NCBI RefSeq assembly: GCF_020176955.2
Contig: NZ_JAIUCZ020000018.1
Span: 1 to 64,000, forward strand
DNA from: Nocardia sp. alder85J
GTDB lineage: Bacteria > Actinomycetota > Actinomycetes > Mycobacteriales > Mycobacteriaceae
Length of the DNA: 64,000 nt
Direction of reading: 5' to 3'
Of the stretch, positions 27,486 through 36,117 are shown in pieces. A program made the position numbers and the translations under genes. Position 1 is the stretch's first letter. Every line of letters begins with the position of its first letter. The notes below the pieces were generated by a model, which had not been told where the DNA came from, searched no databases, and saw only the letters and a list, made by a program, of their open reading frames with translations.

Positions 27486-28526
27486 TCAGCTGAGCTGCAC
27501 CTGCGCGATCGCCCGGCCGAACAGCTTCTTCCCGGCCGAGGTCGCGCCCAGCAGGACGGTCGCGGTCCGGCGTTCCGGGTCCAGGGCCTTGATCTTGCCG
27601 GTGAAATCGACCGCGGTGGAGTCGAACGGGTACACCGGTACGAATCCGGCGAACCGCACGCTGTAGCTCTCGACGGCGGTCGGATCCCCCAGCCAGGAGG
27701 TCAGCACCTCCGCGCCCATGCCCATGGTGAGCAGGCCGTGTGCCACCACCGTCGGCAGCCCGGCCAGTTCGGCGGCGCGGTCGCTGAAGTGGATCGGATT
27801 GGTGTCACCGGAAACGCCCGCGTAGTTCACCAGATCGCCGCGCGTGAGGTGGAAGGTGACGGGCGGCAGTTCGCCGCCCACGACCAGATCGTCGAACTTC
27901 GGCACGGTGTGCACGGTCAGCGCGCGCCGGCTCTCGACCAGGTCGTGGTCGGTGTGCGCCTGTTCGGCGGACAGTTCGGACAGGGTCGCGGTCGCGCACT
28001 CGGCGTCGCTGTCCCGCATGACGACGTCCTCGACCAGTCGCACGATATCCGGGTCGACCTGCTCGTCCAGCCGGACCACGATGGTCGCGACACCGGTCTG
28101 CACCACCTCGTCGTGCTGGTCGATCATGGTGGCCCGGACCACGACGAAGTCGTTGCCGCGCACCCGCCGGATCGACTCGATCTCGGCCTCGCAGCGCACC
28201 CGGTCCCCGGCCAGCAGCGGCCGGTGCAGTTCGAAGACCTGATCGGTCTGCAGGATCTGCGACAGGTCGTAGTGCGCGAGCACCGAGTTCAGCAGGGCCT
28301 TGGTGGCGGTCATGCCGATCACCGAGGCGAAGGTCGGCGGCGCGACGAGGGCGTCGTAGCCCACCTTGCCGGCGTCGGTCTCGTATCGATGAGCGGGATG
28401 ACCGTTGCGCACGGCTCGTGCGAACTCACGGATCTTCTCGCGGCCGACGTCGTAGTGTCCGCTGATTCGGTAATGCCGACCGGCTAGCTCCGTAGCAACC
28501 GGTGCGTCGGACGCCGCCTCGGGCAT
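27486..28526 (-). CDS. Fused (3R)-hydroxyacyl-ACP dehydratase, HadA-HadB
   Basis: 346 residues. The first half resembles HadA (KIREFARAVRNGHPAHR, LVAPPTFASVIG), the second HadB (RGDLVNYAGVSGDTNPIHF, VVAHGLLTMGMGAEVLTSWL, GKKLFGRAIAQVQLS). The Asp and His of the hydratase-2 motif are in the HadB half (GDTNPIHF). In mycobacteria HadA and HadB are separate proteins that form the FAS-II dehydratase for mycolic-acid chain elongation; here they are one chain, which fixes the dimer. I chose the ATG at 28526 because AGGAGC lies upstream and homology begins soon after; the frame is open for 21 more codons. Confidence 0.88.
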   Translation of the reverse strand: MPEAASDAPVATELAGRHYRISGHYDVGREKIREFARAVRNGHPAHRYETDAGKVGYDALVAPPTFASVIGMTATKALLNSVLAHYDLSQILQTDQVFELHRPLLAGDRVRCEAEIESIRRVRGNDFVVVRATMIDQHDEVVQTGVATIVVRLDEQVDPDIVRLVEDVVMRDSDAECATATLSELSAEQAHTDHDLVESRRALTVHTVPKFDDLVVGGELPPVTFHLTRGDLVNYAGVSGDTNPIHFSDRAAELAGLPTVVAHGLLTMGMGAEVLTSWLGDPTAVESYSVRFAGFVPVYPFDSTAVDFTGKIKALDPERRTATVLLGATSAGKKLFGRAIAQVQLS

Positions 28527-28757
28527 GGTCCAGTGCTCCTGATTCCGATTCGCTGAATCCGACGCAAGCGCACGCCAGAATCCGGGCAATGCTACGGCGT
28601 CTGTGGATTGGCTTCCAGTTGTCTGTGACGTTCATCGCGCGCCGCGGCGACAATGTCACAAGCAAGACGTGACACGCGCTCGACACGCAGAAGAATGCCG
28701 AAATTCACCGATCTCGGCCTGCCCGGCGCGGACCATTTCGCCGGGCCGGCCGTTTCG

Positions 28758-31700
28758 TCACTTGGCGGCCGGCGGATCGCACACCCGCCAGGTGCCGTCC
28801 GCGCGTTCCAGGTCGAACGAACGCGCCACCGGGTGATTCGGATCGGAGTCGGTGTAGACGCCGGCCTGCGCGATCGCCTTGTCCCCGGTGATCTGGACGG
28901 ACTCGATGCTGGAGATCTTGGGGATCTTCTTCTGATCGACCGACAGCTTGTGCACGCCGTCGAACTGATCCGCGGCGATGTTCTGATAGAAGTCGTGCAA
29001 CTGACCGCAGGTGGCGGCGCGCAGCTTGACCAGATCGCCGCCAGCCAGCGCCGACGTGTAGGTCGTGACGGCCTTGCGCACCTGCGCCTGCGGCGAGGAG
29101 TTGGTGGCGTGCTGCACCACACCGATGACCACCGCGATCACGATCGCCACCGCCACCAGCGCCCCCGCGCCCAGCAACAGCGACTTCCTGTGACCGCCGG
29201 TCGCGGCGGCGGGCGCGGCCGTGGCCGGCACCTGCTGCGGCCGCGCGACCGGCCGCGGCCCCGCGGACTGTGGCGCGATCACCTGTGGTGCGGCGATCGT
29301 TGGCTGTGCGTCCGCGGGCGACGGCGCACTGCCGGGCCGGGCCGGCGGCGCCCCTTGCGGGGGCGTCGACGGGCCTTGCGGCCCAGCATTTTTCGGACCG
29401 CTGCCCGGGCGCGGGGTGACCGGCGGCTTGCCGACCGGGCCGCCGCTGCCGGGCACCGCCACGATCCGATCGGTGCCCGCCGCCGGACCGGTCCGGATCT
29501 TCTCGGTGGCGTCCGCATCCGGTCGCTGCACCGGCAGCATCATCGTCGGCTCGTTGGACGGATCGGACACCTTCGGAATCGCGACCGTCTTCGGATCCTC
29601 GCTCGCCTGCTCCATGGCGGCCCGGACCGCGTCGACGGCGGCCCGAGGGATCGCCATCGTCTTCGCTTCGGACGCATCGTCTTCCGGCTCGCCGGAGGAT
29701 CCGGCGCCATCGCGCTGCCCCGCACCGGATCCGGGCTGCCCGCCCGGCCGGTTCGTCTCGGCCGGCCGCGCAGGAGCTCCCGATTGTGCTGCCGCACCGG
29801 ACCTTTCGCTCCGGCCACCCGAACCGGGTGATCCCGGCTCGCTCGTTTTCGCCTGCCCCGCAGACGAATTCGAGAACCGCACGGTCTCGTCCTCGGACCC
29901 GTCCTGCGCACCGGCCCGGTCGGCCGCGTTCCCGGCGCCACGAGCGGGACTCCCCGGCCGAGTGCCGGTCCCGCCGGAGGAACCCCCGACGCCCCGCCCG
30001 GCCCCGCTGCCGAGGTCACCCCGGACATCGGACGAACCGGAACCCCCTGACCGTGCTCCGGTAGAGCCCGGCGCGCCGAGCGAACCCGCCGACGCCTGCC
30101 CGAAGCTCCCCTGTCGCGATCCGCCGCCTGCCGCCCCACTCCCGGGCCGCCCACTGCCACCGGACGTGCCACCAGCACCGGAGCCGTCGGACCCGCGAGA
30201 CGCGTCGGACGAACCGCCGGGGATGCGACCGGAGCCGCCGATCCGGGTCGTGTCGTCTGCCGAGCCGGAACCACCGGGACCGCGCGGCGCGGCGGACGGT
30301 CCGCCGGGGATGCGGCCGGAGCCGCCGATCCGGGTCGTGTCGTCCGCCGATCCGGAACCACCCGGACCACGTGATGTGTCGGACGATCCGCCCGGAATTC
30401 GATCGGCGCTCCCGGGCCTGGTTGCACCACCCGTTTCCGATCCGGAACTGCCGGGACGACGGGGGATGTCGGACGAACCGCCGGTGCCGCGGTCGGTGCC
30501 TCCGGAGCGGGTCGCTGCGCCCGTCCGCGCGGCGGAGTCGTCCGGCCTGCCGGGGCCGCCACGCGGCGCGTCGAGCGAGCCGCCGGGGGTCCGATCGGTC
30601 GTGCCGCCCGGGGTCGGGCCGTCCGGTCGGCCTGGACCGCGCGGCGAGTCGGGTGAGCCGCCGAAAGTTCGCTCGGGGCTGCCGGGGCGGGTTGCGCCAC
30701 CCGTGCTCGAGGGCGAGCTGTCCGGCCTTCCGCCGGGTCCGCGTGCGATGCCGGAAGAGTCGCCGGGCCTGGTTGTGCCCGCCCCCGATCCGAAGGCGTC
30801 GGGCCTGCCACCGGGAGTGCGTGCGGCATCGGACGAGCCGGCCGGGTTCCGGCCCGGACCTCCCGGCCTGAGCGCCGATCCGGAGTTGCCGGGTTCACGG
30901 CCCGGACCACGTGCGGTGTCGGACGGGCCGGTGGGTACTCGGCCGGAGCTTCCGGGCCCGCCGGGCGTCGATCCGGAGTTGTCCGGACGATCGCCGGACC
31001 CGCGTGCCGGATCGGACGAGCCACCGGGGGTGCGGTCGGAGTTCCCGGGCCGTGCCCCGGAACCGCCGGTGTCACGCGCACCGTCCGAGGTGCGGCCGGT
31101 CCCGGAGCCGCCGGGATCGCTCGGCGCACCGAACGTCTGCGCGAAACGGCCGGGGTCGCGGGCGGCGCCGGACTCCCCGGGGGTGCGCGGCGAACTGCCG
31201 GAACCAGGTGCCTGCCCGGCGTTTTCGGGCCGGTTGCCGGATCGGTCCGAGCCGGGGGCATCGGCGCCGCCCGCGCGGTCCGAGGCCGCGGCCGAGCCGC
31301 CGGGGGTCGTGGCGGATCCGCCGGATGCACCGGTGCCCTGCGCATCTCTCGATCCGCGCGCGGCGCCGGAATCACCGGTGCCGCCGGGCGTGCTCGCGGC
31401 CGAATCGGCCTGGCGCCCTGGCGAACCGGCGGGAGTTCCACCGCCGCCGGATCCGCTGCTCGTATTGCCGCTGCCACCAGGAGCATTCGAGGAAGCGCCC
31501 AGGGTTCCGGCCGGACGGCCGGGGGTAGCGGAGGAATCGCCGGTCTCGTCGAGCGGCCTGCCGAACATGTCGACCGGACCGCTGGACGACCCGGCCTGAC
31601 GGCTCGCCGGGCCCGCCTGGTCGCGCGGTGTATCGGTGACCCGGCGGAAGACGCTGCTGCGATTGCGGGAGGCATCACCGGTGGCCGAGTCCCGAGCGTC

Positions 31701-32213
31701 GTCGGCAGGCCGGCGGCCGGCCGAGTCGCCGGGGCGATCCGGAGCGTTGTTCCGGTCCCCGCCACTCGCACCCGATGCCGCCGGGTTGCCCGCGGACTCG
31801 GCCGGGCGGCCGAACATGTCGACGGCCTCCCCGGCCGCCCGGCCGGAGCCGTCCCGGTTGCCGGAGCCCGGACCGCCGGGCCGGTCCGTCGCGTCCTGCG
31901 GCTGCTGCCGGTCGGCCGCCGGAGCCGGGGCCCCGGGGCCGCTGTCGGCCGGACGACCGGCCGCGGATCCCGGTTTGGTCACGCCGTCGGCCGGGGGTGT
32001 GGCCTTGGCGCCGGGCATGCGGCGGAACACCTGGGTGCGGGCCGAGGGCGACGCCAACGGCTCGGTCGGCGCGCTCGGGCCCGGGGCCCGGGCGATGCGC
32101 TGCGTCTGCGCGGTCTCGGGGGCCTTGGAGGAGCCGGGCGACGATGTGCCCGAAGGACGCTGCTCGGCACCGGAGCCCGGTTGCGGCTTCTGGTCGTCGT
32201 TCAGGTCGGACAC
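28758..32213 (-). CDS. Very long low-complexity membrane protein, Rv0361-like C-terminus
   Basis: 1151 residues from a GTG. About 900 residues are Gly/Ser/Pro/Asp/Arg/Thr-rich and disordered, with loose repeats such as MFGRPxxxAG and GGSSDxxRGPGGSG. Near residues 800-930 it becomes more acidic with Met/Ile islands (MAIPRAAVDAVRAAMEQA, TVAIPKVSD). One membrane segment (about 1012-1034) follows and then a C-terminal domain of about 115 residues (VRKAVTTYTSALAGGDLVKLRAATC ... WRVCDPP) of the NTF2/DUF4878 kind, with two Cys that could pair outside the cell. It sits next to the DUF3151 gene as Rv0361 does (from memory), but Rv0361 is only about 275 residues long. Function unknown. Confidence 0.85.
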   Translation of the reverse strand: MSDLNDDQKPQPGSGAEQRPSGTSSPGSSKAPETAQTQRIARAPGPSAPTEPLASPSARTQVFRRMPGAKATPPADGVTKPGSAAGRPADSGPGAPAPAADRQQPQDATDRPGGPGSGNRDGSGRAAGEAVDMFGRPAESAGNPAASGASGGDRNNAPDRPGDSAGRRPADDARDSATGDASRNRSSVFRRVTDTPRDQAGPASRQAGSSSGPVDMFGRPLDETGDSSATPGRPAGTLGASSNAPGGSGNTSSGSGGGGTPAGSPGRQADSAASTPGGTGDSGAARGSRDAQGTGASGGSATTPGGSAAASDRAGGADAPGSDRSGNRPENAGQAPGSGSSPRTPGESGAARDPGRFAQTFGAPSDPGGSGTGRTSDGARDTGGSGARPGNSDRTPGGSSDPARGSGDRPDNSGSTPGGPGSSGRVPTGPSDTARGPGREPGNSGSALRPGGPGRNPAGSSDAARTPGGRPDAFGSGAGTTRPGDSSGIARGPGGRPDSSPSSTGGATRPGSPERTFGGSPDSPRGPGRPDGPTPGGTTDRTPGGSLDAPRGGPGRPDDSAARTGAATRSGGTDRGTGGSSDIPRRPGSSGSETGGATRPGSADRIPGGSSDTSRGPGGSGSADDTTRIGGSGRIPGGPSAAPRGPGGSGSADDTTRIGGSGRIPGGSSDASRGSDGSGAGGTSGGSGRPGSGAAGGGSRQGSFGQASAGSLGAPGSTGARSGGSGSSDVRGDLGSGAGRGVGGSSGGTGTRPGSPARGAGNAADRAGAQDGSEDETVRFSNSSAGQAKTSEPGSPGSGGRSERSGAAAQSGAPARPAETNRPGGQPGSGAGQRDGAGSSGEPEDDASEAKTMAIPRAAVDAVRAAMEQASEDPKTVAIPKVSDPSNEPTMMLPVQRPDADATEKIRTGPAAGTDRIVAVPGSGGPVGKPPVTPRPGSGPKNAGPQGPSTPPQGAPPARPGSAPSPADAQPTIAAPQVIAPQSAGPRPVARPQQVPATAAPAAATGGHRKSLLLGAGALVAVAIVIAVVIGVVQHATNSSPQAQVRKAVTTYTSALAGGDLVKLRAATCGQLHDFYQNIAADQFDGVHKLSVDQKKIPKISSIESVQITGDKAIAQAGVYTDSDPNHPVARSFDLERADGTWRVCDPPAAK
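30214..30387. repeat. 87-bp tandem repeat inside the low-complexity gene
   Basis: Two near-identical copies begin at 30214 and 30301. The period, 87 bp, is 29 codons. They encode (minus strand) the repeated block with GGSGSADDTTRIGGSGRIPG. Weaker copies with the same theme continue on both sides. Confidence 0.8.
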
Positions 32214-32313
32214 TCGCTACCCCTCGCTCGGCATCGGCGGTTCGATCGATCTACTGGTGATGTACGTCGGTCAGCCTAACGAGCAATTCGGGCGTCGGTG
32301 CACAATGAAGCGC

Positions 32314-32757
32314 ATGACCTCGTTCGGTGATCTGCTCGGACCCCAGCCGGTACTCCTGCCCGAAATCTCCGATGCCGAGGAGGCACTGCTCGGCAAACAG
32401 GATCCGGTGCAGGTCGCGGCCGCGCATCCGGCGGCCTCGGTGGCGTGGGCACAGCTCGCCGAGGATGCGCTGAGCCGTGCCGATGCGGCCGGGACCGACG
32501 TGAGCCTGGACACCGTCGCCGCCTACGGTTTCGCCCGGACCGGCTACCACCGCGGCCTCGACCTGCTGCGCCGCAACGGCTGGAAGGGCTTCGGCCCGGT
32601 GCCGTGGAGCCACGAGCCCAACCGCGGCTTCCTGCGCAGTGTCGCCGCGCTGGCCAAGGCGGCCCGCGCGATCGGCGAGACGGAGGAGTACGCGCGCTGC
32701 CTCGATCTGCTCGAGGATTGCGACCCGCGCGCCGCCGCCGCGCTGGGCCTGAGCTGA
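32314..32757 (+). CDS. DUF3151 protein (Rv0360c-like)
   Basis: 147 residues. It matches the remembered M. tuberculosis Rv0360c closely: TSFGDLLGPQPVLLP at the start, then AAAHPAASVAWAQLAE, FARTGYHRGLDLLRRNGWKGFGPVPWSHEPNRGFLR and CLDLLEDCDPRA at the end. It is a soluble, mostly helical protein of unknown function found across Actinobacteria. CACAAT (32301-32306) lies 7 nt before the ATG at 32314, which suits a leaderless start; the ATG at 32305 would add MKR. Confidence 0.92.
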   Translation: MTSFGDLLGPQPVLLPEISDAEEALLGKQDPVQVAAAHPAASVAWAQLAEDALSRADAAGTDVSLDTVAAYGFARTGYHRGLDLLRRNGWKGFGPVPWSHEPNRGFLRSVAALAKAARAIGETEEYARCLDLLEDCDPRAAAALGLS

Positions 32758-32776
32758 CGGCCGGTCACAGCGGCAA

Positions 32777-33922
32777 TTGACCAGCGGAGCCTCCCTCGAG
32801 ACGGTCCGGGACACCGGCCGGCAGCGGCTGCGCAACGGCGGGCAGCGGTTGCGCCGGTCGGCGCTGCCGATCGTGCAGTGTGCCGTCGGCGCGGCGCTGT
32901 CCTGGTTCATCGCGCATCGCCTCATCGGTCACTCGCAACCGTTCTTCGCGCCGACGGCCGCCGTCGTCTCGATCGGGGTGTCCTTCGGCGCGCGCCTGCG
33001 CCGCTCGGTGGAGCTGGTGGCCGGTGTCACCGTCGGCATCGGCATCGGGGATTTCTTCATCTCCCGGGTCGGGACCGGGCCGTGGCAGATCGCGCTGGTG
33101 GTGGCGGTCGCCATGTCGATCGCGATCTTCCTCGACGGCGGCGCGATCATCCCGATGCAGGCCGCCGGTTCGGCGGTGCTGGTCGCGACGCTGATGCCGC
33201 CGCATTCCGGCGCCAGCAGCCTGCGCATGATCGATGCGCTGGTGGGTGGCCTGGTCGGGGTGGTCGTGGTGGCGGTGATCCCGCTGCATCCGGTGCGCCG
33301 GGCCCGCCGGCAGGCCGCCGACATCCTGGGCGTGATGAGTTCCGCGCTGATCCGGTGCGCCGACGGCCTGCACGAACAGGATCCGGAGAAGATCCGCGCC
33401 GCCCTGGACTCGGTGCGTGGCACCCAGCCGCAGATCGACAGCCTGCGGGCGATCCTGGAGGGCGGCCGGGAGCTGAGCCGGGTGTCGCCGCTGTACTGGA
33501 ACGCCCGCACCCGGCTGGACGCCCTGCGTGCGACCGCCGATCCGCTGGACAACGCCGTCCGCAACACCCGGGTGCTACTACGCCGCGCCCTGAGCCTGGT
33601 CCTGGACGACGAGATCCTGAACCCCCGGCTGGTCGACGAGGTGGAACAGCTCGGCGCCGCCACCGACGTGGTGCGGCGCTTCATGCTGGTGGGCCCACGC
33701 GAGCAGCCGGACGCCGCGGAGACCACCCGGATGCTGCGCCGGGTGGCGAAGGGCGCCACCACGGATCTGATCGAGGACGCCGGACTGTCCGCGCACGTGG
33801 TGTTCGCGCAGATTCGATCGATCGTCGTCGATCTCATGCAGGTGTGCGGGGTGCGGCGACTGTCGGCGCTGGCGCTGCTGCCGCCGACGGTGGCGCGGCC
33901 GTACGTGGACCCGGTCGACTGA
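32777..33922 (+). CDS. FUSC-family (aromatic acid exporter-like) membrane protein
   Basis: 381 residues. The N-terminal half has five or six membrane segments (about residues 30-170, e.g. FFAPTAAVVSIGVSFGARLRR, LVGGLVGVVVVAVIPLHPVRRA), with the FUSC hallmark FAPTAA..S.G.....R. The C-terminal half is soluble and helical. Relatives are efflux-type permeases; its substrate is unknown. The start is a TTG at 32777, the only start that keeps the basic leader before the first membrane segment; the ribosome-binding site is weak. It follows DUF3151 by 19 bp and is probably co-transcribed. Confidence 0.8.
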   Translation: MTSGASLETVRDTGRQRLRNGGQRLRRSALPIVQCAVGAALSWFIAHRLIGHSQPFFAPTAAVVSIGVSFGARLRRSVELVAGVTVGIGIGDFFISRVGTGPWQIALVVAVAMSIAIFLDGGAIIPMQAAGSAVLVATLMPPHSGASSLRMIDALVGGLVGVVVVAVIPLHPVRRARRQAADILGVMSSALIRCADGLHEQDPEKIRAALDSVRGTQPQIDSLRAILEGGRELSRVSPLYWNARTRLDALRATADPLDNAVRNTRVLLRRALSLVLDDEILNPRLVDEVEQLGAATDVVRRFMLVGPREQPDAAETTRMLRRVAKGATTDLIEDAGLSAHVVFAQIRSIVVDLMQVCGVRRLSALALLPPTVARPYVDPVD

Positions 33923-34189
33923 TTTCGGCCAGGTTTTCGGGTAGTGCGCTACTCGTGCCCCCACCTGCGCGGCCCCATACCGTTCATGGTGTGACCGCGT
34001 CCACGAGGGGTGCCGCGGTCGCAGAGTTCGCACCGGTGGTGGACCGCCAGGTCGGCCGGAGGCGCGAATCCGTTGGCGCGGTCCGCGTCGCCATGGGAGG
34101 GGCAGGTCGGATCGGTGCCAGCGGATCGCAGGGTGTGGCGGCGGGCACCGGATCCGGCGGCCACCCCGGCGCGAACAGCGGGGCCCGGC

Positions 34190-34972
34190 TCACCGCCAGA
34201 AGCGAACCAGGTAGTCCCCGTACGCCGCCCACAGCGACGGCACCCCGGACAACCCGAACAGGTGATCGACGATGTCGAAGAACACCGTGTTCAGCTGCGG
34301 AATCCACAGGATCGCCAGCAACAGCAGCAACCCGTACGGCTTGACCTGATCCAGCGACCGCCGGGTCTGATAGCTCAGCGACGGTTCCAGGATGCCGTAA
34401 CCATCGGTGCCCGGCACCGGCAGCAGGTTCAGCAGTGTGGCCGTCACCTGTAGGAAGGCCAGGAAGCTCAGCCCGAACCAGAACGCCGGATGGCTGTGCG
34501 TGGTTCCGAACACCCGCACGATCACCAGCAGCACGACGGCCAGCACCGCATTGGTGGCCGGCCCGGCGGCGCTGATCAGCCGCTTGGTGCGATCGGCGAA
34601 ACTCCCGGATTGCAGATAGACCGCGCCGCCGGGCAGAGCGAAACCACCGAGGGCGATGAACAGCATCGGCAGCCCGATCGACAGCAGCGGATGGCTGTAG
34701 CGCAACGGGTTCAGCGTCAGATAACCGCGCATCTCGACCTCGCGGTCACCGGCGCGCCAGGCGGTGTAGGCGTGCCCGAACTCGTGCAGGCAGACGCTCA
34801 CGATCCAGCCGAACACCACGAACACGAAGACGCCGAATTTGGCCAGGTTGGAGGTGAGTTCGGCATTCCACGCGATCGCGCCGCCCGCGGCGGTCAGCGC
34901 CACCAGCAGCAGGAAGATCGGGCTGGGCCGCACCGCACCGCTGGTGCGTCTGGCCCCGAAAGTACTGCTCAC
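34190..34972 (-). CDS. Site-2-protease-type M50 metalloprotease
   Basis: 260 residues, six or so membrane segments. The zinc-binding HEFGH is at 63-67 and the third ligand Asp190 in LLNLLPVPGTDG, both expected for intramembrane M50 peptidases. No PDZ domain is present, which places it in the short Rv0359-like group. Such proteases cut membrane-bound regulators; no substrate is apparent nearby. It lies between the FUSC protein gene and the Rv0358-like gene on the complementary strand, as in mycobacteria (from memory). Confidence 0.92.
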   Translation of the reverse strand: MSSTFGARRTSGAVRPSPIFLLLVALTAAGGAIAWNAELTSNLAKFGVFVFVVFGWIVSVCLHEFGHAYTAWRAGDREVEMRGYLTLNPLRYSHPLLSIGLPMLFIALGGFALPGGAVYLQSGSFADRTKRLISAAGPATNAVLAVVLLVIVRVFGTTHSHPAFWFGLSFLAFLQVTATLLNLLPVPGTDGYGILEPSLSYQTRRSLDQVKPYGLLLLLAILWIPQLNTVFFDIVDHLFGLSGVPSLWAAYGDYLVRFWR

Positions 34973-35026
34973 TCGCTCGGACCCCCTCTGTGACTCATCG
35001 AACCGATGGCGGCCGGATCGCCGAAC

Positions 35027-35737
35027 TCACCGAACCAGCAGCCACGGGTCATTGTGCCGGTAGAACACCGAGCGTGGCACTGTTCGCTCCGCCACGATGC
35101 CGTCGCGCACCACCAGGGCGCCGGGCGTGCCCAGCTGCACCGCGCGGCCGGACACCCAGCGCCGCTTGCGGAATCCGCGCTGTACGGCGGCGCGAACTCC
35201 CGGCAACTCCAGGGTGGGTGAGATGTGCAGCGCCGCAACCTTTCCCGTGAACAGCCGGACGTCGTCGACGTAGGCCTCGCCGGTCAGTTTGGCGCCGCCG
35301 GAGCCGGTCACGGTGGCGCGGCCGACCAGGACCGTGCCGGTGTCGTCGCGGATCAGCGGGGTCGGCGCGGCCTTGCCCTCCACCGCGCGCTTGGCCGCCG
35401 CGGAACCGGTTCCGGTCTGGTAGGCGCGCGAACCGTAGGTACGGTCCACCGGCACGTAGCCGATCTCCAGGCTCAGGCGCTCCAGGCGCAGCAGGTGGGT
35501 GAGCACCGCGGCCAGACCGGCGTCCTCACCGAGCACGATCAACCGCGGCTGGCTGCCGTCCGCACCCAGGATGGGTAGCAGTTCGTCGAGATCGGAGCGG
35601 TCCGGGATCGCCGAGGTCTGGGTGATCGGCAACGGCGCGAGCGTGATCGGGACCGGGGCCCCGTTGCAGCGGAGAACGTGAGTACTCAACCGCGGTACGT
35701 CCTCCCGCCGACCGGCACCCGGCCGTCCATCCACCAC
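35027..35737 (-). CDS. Rv0358-like protein of unknown function
   Basis: 236 residues. No known catalytic motif. Recognisable parts are LDELLPILGADGSQPRLIVLGEDAGLAAVLTHLLRLERLSLEIGYVPV (looks like a Rossmann-like or kinase-like N-terminal part) and a basic C-terminal part (AVQRGFRKRRWVSGRAVQLG). The layout resembles the N- and C-terminal parts of diacylglycerol-kinase-type proteins, but the GGDGT motif is missing, so I leave the function open. GTG at 35737 is the most upstream start; a TTG about 17 codons inside is also possible. It is divergent from purA. Confidence 0.7.
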   Translation of the reverse strand: MVDGRPGAGRREDVPRLSTHVLRCNGAPVPITLAPLPITQTSAIPDRSDLDELLPILGADGSQPRLIVLGEDAGLAAVLTHLLRLERLSLEIGYVPVDRTYGSRAYQTGTGSAAAKRAVEGKAAPTPLIRDDTGTVLVGRATVTGSGGAKLTGEAYVDDVRLFTGKVAALHISPTLELPGVRAAVQRGFRKRRWVSGRAVQLGTPGALVVRDGIVAERTVPRSVFYRHNDPWLLVR

Positions 35738-35878
35738 GGACCTGACAACTCCATCGCCCTCGCTGCGCCGGGCGGACCCCGAGCAGTCCGCCGTTCGCAG
35801 TCACCATAGTCGCGACGTCCGGGATTCGCTGCTGTGAAACGACGAGCCGGGCCTGTGTCCTTTCGGCGCAACCGGGGC

Positions 35879-36012
35879 GCTGTGCGGTGCACGACATGGA
35901 TGCTGTGCGGTGCACGACATGGACGCTGTGCGGTGCACGACATGGATGCTGTGCGGTGCACGACATGGACGCTGTGCGGTGCACGACATGGATGCTGTGC
36001 GGCGCACGACGA
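35879..36012. repeat. 23-bp minisatellite upstream of purA
   Basis: Five complete units and one degenerate partial unit of 23 bp; each begins GCTGTGCGGTGCACGACAT. The last base alternates T, C, T, C, T between units, so the array is also a 46-bp repeat. Each unit holds the palindrome GTGCAC. It ends about 20 bp before the putative purA -10 (TAGACT, 36032-36037). Confidence 0.95.
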
Positions 36013-36117
36013 GCCCGTTTCGCGCATCTATTAGACTGTGCTCCCGGCCACCGCCTGGGGAACGGCAGGTAGCTGCAACATCAGCGATGTTGCGTGTCCA
36101 ACCCGAGGAGACTCCAC

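Noticed and set aside
35879..36012. CRISPR-like array
   Set aside because: Units are directly adjacent without unique spacers and no cas genes are near; it is a minisatellite.
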